Source: Chitinophagaceae bacterium
GTDB taxonomy: Bacteria > Bacteroidota > Bacteroidia > Chitinophagales > Chitinophagaceae
Direction: 5' to 3'
Assembly (NCBI GenBank): GCA_947455605.1
Contig: CANGOX010000007.1
Span: 1-64,000 of the forward strand
DNA: 64,000 nt
The position numbers were made by a program, and so were the translations under genes. Below, piece after piece: positions 58,341 to 64,000 of this stretch. The notes beneath the pieces were generated by a model. It did no database searches. It saw only the letters and a list, made by a program, of their open reading frames with translations, and was not told the DNA's origin. Positions within the stretch are counted from its first letter, which is position 1, and each line of letters starts with the position of its first letter.

Positions 58341-58380
58341 AAAAAACGCGGATAATGGAACTTTCCCATCATCCGCGTTC
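58341..58380 (-). terminator. Terminator-like hairpin downstream of MFS gene
   Basis: aacgcggat(aatggaactttcccatc)atccgcgtt, A-run on its left. Confidence 0.8.
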
Positions 58381-58415
58381 AATTACTAACTACTAATTAT
58401 TAATTACTAATTAAC

Positions 58416-59660
58416 CTAGTGCTTCACCGCTTCCAGCGCATTCCTATCATGCTTATACCTGAACACCAGCGGAAAGATAATTCCCAATACCAACGCATAG
58501 CCGGCAAAGCTTAACCAGATATTATGCCAGTTCTTTTCACCTGTGGCAGAGGTAAAGTAGTCTACCACCAGGCCGCTGATGGTTCCGCCCAGATAGGCAC
58601 CAATTCCATTGGTCATAAGCATAAATAAACCCTGTGCACTGGCCCTGATCTTGATATCGGCTTCTTTTTCAACAAACAGGGAGCCTGAGATATTGAAGAA
58701 GTCGAATGCCATACCATAAATGATCATAGAGAGCACTAAAAGGTAGAGCCCTGGTCCGGGGTTGCCATAGGCAAAGAGGCCAAATCGGAATACCCAGGCA
58801 AAAATGCTCATCAGCATTACATTCTTGATACCAAAGCGTTTTAAGAAAAAGGGTATGGTAAGGATGAACAATGTTTCAGAGATCTGCGAAAAGGAGATCA
58901 GCAGGTTAGGGTGTTTTACCCCAAATGAATCCGGATAGAGATTCTTGAAATCATCCAGAAATGGTGATCCGAATGCATTGGTGATCTGCAGAGAAGCCCC
59001 AAGCAGCATGGCAAAGAGGAAGAAAATGATCATCTTCTTTCTTTTGAAAAGAACAAAAGCATCCAAGCCTAATGCAGAGATAAAGCTCCGGATTCCTTCA
59101 ATTTTTACACGGGTGCAGGCAGGCATGGTAAATGCATATAAACCCAGCAGTATACCTGAGCCGGCACTTACATATAATTGCATCGGACTTTTGGTCCAGC
59201 CTAAAAAATCTACCATCCACATGGCCACAATAAAACCAATGGTTCCCCATACACGGATCGGAGGGAAGTCTTTAACGATATCAAAGCCTTTCTTTTCAAG
59301 GATGATATACGATACGGTATTGTTCAAAGCAATGGTTGGCATGAATGCCATGGAGTTGAGCAGCATGATGAGATAAAAAGTGCGATAATCCGTAATGGTG
59401 GATGCCCAGATCAATAAGACCGCACCAATGATATGCAGGCTGCCCAATACTTTTTCTGCATTTACCCAGCGATCTGCCACGATACCCATCAGGGCTGGCA
59501 TGAAGAGTGAAGCGATACCCATAGTAGCGTAAACGGCTCCTACTTCACCACCTGTAAAATGGAGGGTTACGATCATATAACCACCCAGTGAGATCAACCA
59601 GGATCCCCAGACAAAAAATTCCAGAAAATTCATCAACAGGAGGCGGGTCTTAATGCTCAT
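58416..59660 (-). CDS. MFS transporter, nucleoside permease (NupG/XapB)-like
   Basis: MSIKTRLLLMNFLEFFVWGSWLISLGGYM; 12-TM pattern; ORF opens at 59837 but Met at 59660 is the likely start. Confidence 0.9.
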   Translation of the reverse strand: MSIKTRLLLMNFLEFFVWGSWLISLGGYMIVTLHFTGGEVGAVYATMGIASLFMPALMGIVADRWVNAEKVLGSLHIIGAVLLIWASTITDYRTFYLIMLLNSMAFMPTIALNNTVSYIILEKKGFDIVKDFPPIRVWGTIGFIVAMWMVDFLGWTKSPMQLYVSAGSGILLGLYAFTMPACTRVKIEGIRSFISALGLDAFVLFKRKKMIIFFLFAMLLGASLQITNAFGSPFLDDFKNLYPDSFGVKHPNLLISFSQISETLFILTIPFFLKRFGIKNVMLMSIFAWVFRFGLFAYGNPGPGLYLLVLSMIIYGMAFDFFNISGSLFVEKEADIKIRASAQGLFMLMTNGIGAYLGGTISGLVVDYFTSATGEKNWHNIWLSFAGYALVLGIIFPLVFRYKHDRNALEAVKH

Positions 59661-59718
59661 AGCGAGGGGTTTGATTTTGTAAAAACGATTTGGGAAGATA
59701 ATGAAAAAATAATATCCA

Positions 59719-59803
59719 AATGACCGTCTTTGCGAGTTACGACCGTGTCCTCCTTCTCTATCGCTAAGGCAGACAAGGTCGTTCCTCACAGTAACGGCGG
59801 GTA
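59719..59803. repeat. Degenerate REP-like palindrome
   Basis: accgtctttgcgagttacgaccg ... ggtcgttcctcacagtaacgg; eroded version of the CGTCATTGCGAGG element. Confidence 0.5.
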
Positions 59804-59819
59804 AAGGGTGGGCACAAAA

Positions 59820-59850
59820 AAAAGAGCCTGTTTTCACAAGCTCTTTTCAA
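59820..59850 (-). terminator. Terminator after trxA
   Basis: aaaaagagcctgttttcacaagctctttt. Confidence 0.82.
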
Positions 59851-59865
59851 ATCATTGGCACACGA

Positions 59866-60183
59866 TTAAATATGCGCCTGGATCTTTTTCTCCAATACCG
59901 ATTTAGGTACGGCGCCAATTTGTTTATCAACGATCTGTCCGCCTTTGATGAAAAGGATAGCAGGGATGGAAGTAATACCATAGTTCACACTCAACTGAGG
60001 GTTATGGTCAACATTTACTTTGCCCACGTTCACTTTACCATCGTATTGTTTTGCGAGTTCTTCAATAACCGGCCCGATAGCGCGGCATGGTCCACACCAT
60101 TCTGCCCAAAAATCTACCAGTGTCAGTTTATCGCTGTCCAGCACGTTGGTCTGGAAATTTGCGTCTGTCAGTTCTAAAGCCAT
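59866..60183 (-). CDS. trxA: Thioredoxin
   Basis: LVDFWAEWCGPCRAIGPVIEELA. Confidence 0.97.
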   Translation of the reverse strand: MALELTDANFQTNVLDSDKLTLVDFWAEWCGPCRAIGPVIEELAKQYDGKVNVGKVNVDHNPQLSVNYGITSIPAILFIKGGQIVDKQIGAVPKSVLEKKIQAHI

Positions 60184-60447
60184 TTTTTCTAAAATTTAAA
60201 TTGTTATAATTTTTTCTTCGATAGTTACTGGAAAGATGTCAAATATAAATCCAAAGCATGGTTTATGCTGATTTGACTTTTCCACCACTGTTATTAATGA
60301 CGTTGCATCAGGGCTAACCTGACAAAGGGGCGGAATCTGGCCAAAAACGGGTAATTGTCAAGCAAAAGTCATAAAGTTATTCCCAATTCTTTTTCTGTTG
60401 CAGAATCGATGAATTACAGGTATCTTTCTCATGTAATAATTAGTAAT

Positions 60448-61170
60448 ATGAACAGAAAACAATTTTTATCAGCTTCTGCAATCCTTTCAGCATCAGCTAT
60501 TTTACCTAATCAATCGGTTGTGGCGCAGAATTATTCAGCCAACGGGCTGGATAAATTAACAGATGCCAAGGGCGATTTTTTACACCTGCCATTGCCATAT
60601 AATAAGAATTTTCTCGAACCGTATATGGATGAAGAAACGGTTTACCTCCACCATACTTTTCACCACGGTGGAGCCGTAAAGGGAGCAAATAAAGATCTGC
60701 AGATGATCCGGAAAGCTATGGATGAGAATAATCTGGAAACTGTGGACTACTGGACAAAAAAGCTCAGTTATCATTTCTCTTCGCATGTTTTGCATACTAT
60801 CTTCTGGACAAACCTTACCAACAAAAAGAACGAACCCACCGGTGAGTTGCTGAAACGGATTGAAAAGGATTTTGGCAGTTATGATAAACTGAAAGCGTAT
60901 CTGTCTAAAACATCCAAAGATGTAGATGGAAACGGATGGGGGATACTTGGCTATCAACCCTACTCAGACAAACTGGTGATCCTCCAATGCGAAAACCATG
61001 AAAAACTTACGCAATGGGGTGTGATCCCGATATTGGTGATCGATGTATGGGAACATTCCTATTACCTTAAATACAAGAACAAACGGAATGATTTTGTGGA
61101 TGCGATGCTGAATATTATTAACTGGGATAATGTGGCGGAGCGGTTGAATGTGGCAACCAAATTAGTTTAG
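60448..61170 (+). CDS. Secreted Fe/Mn superoxide dismutase family protein
   Basis: Signal peptide; YLHHTFHH, LHTIFW, VIDVWEHSYYLKYKNKRNDFVDAMLNIINWDNV; metal ligands retained. Confidence 0.88.
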   Translation: MNRKQFLSASAILSASAILPNQSVVAQNYSANGLDKLTDAKGDFLHLPLPYNKNFLEPYMDEETVYLHHTFHHGGAVKGANKDLQMIRKAMDENNLETVDYWTKKLSYHFSSHVLHTIFWTNLTNKKNEPTGELLKRIEKDFGSYDKLKAYLSKTSKDVDGNGWGILGYQPYSDKLVILQCENHEKLTQWGVIPILVIDVWEHSYYLKYKNKRNDFVDAMLNIINWDNVAERLNVATKLV

Positions 61171-61172
61171 TA

Positions 61173-61316
61173 CGTCATTGCGAGGAGGAACGACGAAGCA
61201 AACTGTGGATTGAAAAAATGGTGTGATCCCTATTTAAGTCACGTTTTGCAGTAACTCTATACAAAAGGATTCCCCAATACTTCCAAGCACAGATTGCTTC
61301 GTTCCTCGCAATGACG
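61173..61316. mobile_element. MITE/REP-like element with CGTCATTGCGAGG terminal inverted repeats
   Basis: cgtcattgcgaggaggaacgacgaagcaaactg ... agattgcttcgttcctcgcaatgacg; same family as 30175-30331. Confidence 0.8.
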
Positions 61317-64000
61317 TTAGCCCACCAACCCCACATGCACATCCACATCCGGATTGCCCATCAGAAAATCTGCCATCTCTTCATTCATCTGGAAACCTTT
61401 TTCAAAAGAAACCAGACTCACTTTCAGATTGTCTTTCGGTTCGTAGATATTGAAGCGTAAAGATGATTTACCAGGGAAATTGCGGACGTTCTTATCTACA
61501 AAATTTACAAAATCCGGTGTAACAGATGCCGGGTGTACATTAATTTCAATACTGCGGGTGAGATTTTGTTTTACGGTTTCGAGCAACGACATCACATTGA
61601 TCTTAAAATCGAATTCATTCGGGCGGTTATATCTTGGGCGGAAGAAACCGTTGAGTAAAATATTGGTTCCCTTTTCGAGATAGTTCTGGAACTTGATATA
61701 GTCTTCACTCCACAAAAGAAATTCTGTTTTACCTGTAAAATCTTCGATCACAAATGATCCGAAATTTTTTCCTGTTTTGGTAACGCGATGTTGTACATCT
61801 ATCACCAAACCTGCTACGCGTAAACCTTTACCCGGGTTGGGCTGCAGGTGCAGCGTATCTTTGATCTCATTAAAATCATTGATCTTGGTAATGCCGTAAT
61901 ATTTCAATTCAAATTTGAAATGATCCAATGGATGGCCGCTCATGAACATACCCGTCACATCTTTTTCATGATCGAGTAATTCCGTTAAGGTCCATGGTTC
62001 GCAATTAGGCATTTTAGGCATCTGCACCTGCATGGCCGAAGTTAGATCGCCAAACAAAGTATTGGCCGAACTCATGCTGGCCGTTTGGTTAGCCTGTCCG
62101 TAATTGATGATACGTTCCAATCCATTCATTCGCTCACCATCCGGTACATAAAAATATTGTGCCCGGTGATAAGCCGTAAAGCAATCGAAAGCACCTGAAT
62201 AGGCAAGGCTTTCCATCGATTTCTTGTTCACGCTTTTCTGTAATACCCGTTTGATAAAATCAAACATATCGGTATACCATCCATTCTTTTCTCTTTCCGC
62301 AATAATATTATCAACGGCTGCATCACCCACACCCTTCAATCCTCCCAAACCAAAACGGATCTCACCTTTTTTGTTTACGGCAAATCCTTTCAGTGATTCA
62401 TTGATATCCGGTCCGAGTACTTTAATACCCATCCGTTTACACTCTTCCATAAAGAAGGTGATCTTTTCAATGGCACCGGCGTGGTTGAGTACAGCCGACA
62501 TATATTCTCCCGGGTAATGCGCCTTCAGGTAAGCCGTTTGATAGGCAACCAATGCATAACAGGTAGAGTGAGATTTATTGAATGCGTATTGTGCAAATGC
62601 TTCCCAGTCGGTCCAGATCTTTTCCAGTTTATCAGCAGGATGTCCTTTTGCTGCAGCGCCGCTGATGAATTGAGATTTCATTTTATCCAGTACCGATTTC
62701 TGTTTTTTACCCATGGCTTTACGGAGAACATCCGCATCGCCTTTGGTAAAGCCTGCCAGTTTCTGGCTAAGCAACATTACCTGTTCCTGGTAAACGGTGA
62801 TACCGTAAGTATCGCCCAGGTATTCTTCCATATCGGCCACATCAAAACTTACCGGTTCACGCCCCCATTTACGGTCGATGAATTTGGGGATGTATGCAAT
62901 AGGACCGGGGCGGTACAGGGCGTTCATCGCAATGAGTTCATCAAATTTATCGGGCTTCAGTTCGCGCAGGTATTTTTGCATACCCACACTCTCAAACTGG
63001 AAGGTAGCATTGGTTTCGCCTTTCTGGTAGAGTTGAAAGGTTTTCTCATCATCCAAAGCAATATTATCGAGATCGATAGTTACGTTATGATTTTGCTTGA
63101 TCAGTTGCAGCGCTGTTTTCAGAATGGAGAGGGTTTTCAAACCCAAAAAGTCCATCTTGATTACACCGGCATCTTCGATCACCGATCCTTCAATCTGTGT
63201 AACCCAAAGGGTTGAGTCTTTGGAAGTGGCTACAGGCAAGAGATCTGTAAGATCACGCGGAGCGATGATGATACCTGCGGCGTGGATTCCGGTGTTTCGT
63301 ACAGATCCTTCGAGTCTTTCGGCTTCATGCAATACCTGTGCTCGGATATCATTGCCGTTATAGATCTCGCGGATCTTTTTTACGTTATCAATATCTTCCT
63401 GTTGATAGGCTTCTTTTTCTTCGAGTGATTTTTCACCTTCTTTGATCGTGAGCGGTGCATGTAATACACGACGTAATTCAGTACCCGGTTTATCGGGCAC
63501 TAATTTGGCGAGCATATTACTTTCTGCGAGCGGCAGATCCAATACACGGGCTACATCTTTGATACTCATTTTGGCAGCCATGGTACCATAGGTGATGATC
63601 TGTGCTACCTGGTTCTTACCGTATTTATCAACTACATAATCAATTACTTTCTGACGGCCCTCATCATCGAAGTCCGTATCAATATCGGGCATGCTCTTAC
63701 GATCCGGATTAAGGAAACGCTCAAACAGCAGATTGTATTTAATTGGATCGATATTGGTGATACCGATACAGAATGCGACCACACTACCGGCAGCCGAACC
63801 ACGGCCGGGGCCTACGAACACACCCATGTCGCGCCCTGCCTTAATGAAATCACTTACGATCAGGAAGTAACCGGCAAAACCCATGGTCTTTATGGTGAAC
63901 AATTCAAAATCGATCCGTTCCTGTATGGCAGGGGTGAGATCATTGTATCTCAGTTTGGCGCCCTCTCTGGTTAAGTGCTGCAGAAATTCCCACTGGTTCA
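61317..64000 (-). CDS. dnaE: DNA polymerase III subunit alpha (5' end beyond window)
   Basis: GFAGYFLIVSDFIKAGRDMGVFVGPGRGSAAGSVVAFC, PDIDTDFDDEGRQKVI; frame stays open from 63902 to 64000 (…QERIDFELFTIK). Confidence 0.97.
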   Translation of the reverse strand, partial: NQWEFLQHLTREGAKLRYNDLTPAIQERIDFELFTIKTMGFAGYFLIVSDFIKAGRDMGVFVGPGRGSAAGSVVAFCIGITNIDPIKYNLLFERFLNPDRKSMPDIDTDFDDEGRQKVIDYVVDKYGKNQVAQIITYGTMAAKMSIKDVARVLDLPLAESNMLAKLVPDKPGTELRRVLHAPLTIKEGEKSLEEKEAYQQEDIDNVKKIREIYNGNDIRAQVLHEAERLEGSVRNTGIHAAGIIIAPRDLTDLLPVATSKDSTLWVTQIEGSVIEDAGVIKMDFLGLKTLSILKTALQLIKQNHNVTIDLDNIALDDEKTFQLYQKGETNATFQFESVGMQKYLRELKPDKFDELIAMNALYRPGPIAYIPKFIDRKWGREPVSFDVADMEEYLGDTYGITVYQEQVMLLSQKLAGFTKGDADVLRKAMGKKQKSVLDKMKSQFISGAAAKGHPADKLEKIWTDWEAFAQYAFNKSHSTCYALVAYQTAYLKAHYPGEYMSAVLNHAGAIEKITFFMEECKRMGIKVLGPDINESLKGFAVNKKGEIRFGLGGLKGVGDAAVDNIIAEREKNGWYTDMFDFIKRVLQKSVNKKSMESLAYSGAFDCFTAYHRAQYFYVPDGERMNGLERIINYGQANQTASMSSANTLFGDLTSAMQVQMPKMPNCEPWTLTELLDHEKDVTGMFMSGHPLDHFKFELKYYGITKINDFNEIKDTLHLQPNPGKGLRVAGLVIDVQHRVTKTGKNFGSFVIEDFTGKTEFLLWSEDYIKFQNYLEKGTNILLNGFFRPRYNRPNEFDFKINVMSLLETVKQNLTRSIEINVHPASVTPDFVNFVDKNVRNFPGKSSLRFNIYEPKDNLKVSLVSFEKGFQMNEEMADFLMGNPDVDVHVGLVG

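Larger units (their letters stand above)
58180..58415. repeat. Mirrored ATTAGTA heptad arrays enclosing two nested hairpins
   Basis: taattagtaattagtaattagtagttagtaatta (58180-58214) and inverse aattactaactactaattattaattactaatta (58381-58413). Confidence 0.9.

Noticed and set aside
61317-64000. Intein or split in dnaE
   Set aside because: The reading frame is continuous through conserved PHP/Pol3 alpha motifs with no inserted Hint-like block.
1-64000. tRNA, rRNA, prophage or defence island
   Set aside because: No tRNA/rRNA sequence, phage structural gene, restriction-modification or toxin-antitoxin pair was recognised by reading.

Overview
This 64-kb window is chromosomal DNA of a Bacteroidetes bacterium. 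Gene content (SecDF fusion, MqnE, GxxExxY, S9/M14/M20 peptidases) and one TTTG-N19-TAnnTTTG promoter suggest a Chitinophagaceae-like lineage; that assignment is inferred, not searched. Most of it is housekeeping: pyrF, kynU, aroK, ftsK, lolA, rnz, rpsO-pnp, prmA, plsY, a czcCBA-type efflux operon, secDF, groESL, nusB-yajC-coaE, sdaA, mqnE, trxA, and a dnaE that runs off the right edge. No rRNA, tRNA, CRISPR array, prophage or transposase was recognised. Main points of interest: (1) a gene between ftsK and lolA encoding a second copy of the FtsK C-terminal (gamma-like) domain fused to a coiled coil and an HNH nuclease. It shares a 46-aa identical stretch with FtsK, and the roughly 16 nucleotide differences over that stretch are all synonymous. 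(2) Many intergenic short-word arrays of period 7-8 bp with differing sequence, often arranged as mirrored inverted arms. One heptamer, CTCCARA, is stop-free in all six frames and has entered the reading frames of ftsK and a methylmalonyl-CoA mutase-like gene as an LQTPNSK-type peptide. (3) A GxxExxY gene bounded by perfect 21-bp inverted repeats, with a gene-less copy of the ends elsewhere in the window. (4) A tandem M14 carboxypeptidase pair in which the first paralog has lost the expected zinc ligands and catalytic Glu. (5) MITE/REP-like CGTCATTGCGAGG elements, one supplying the dnaE stop codon. All comparisons were done by eye; no database or computational search was run.
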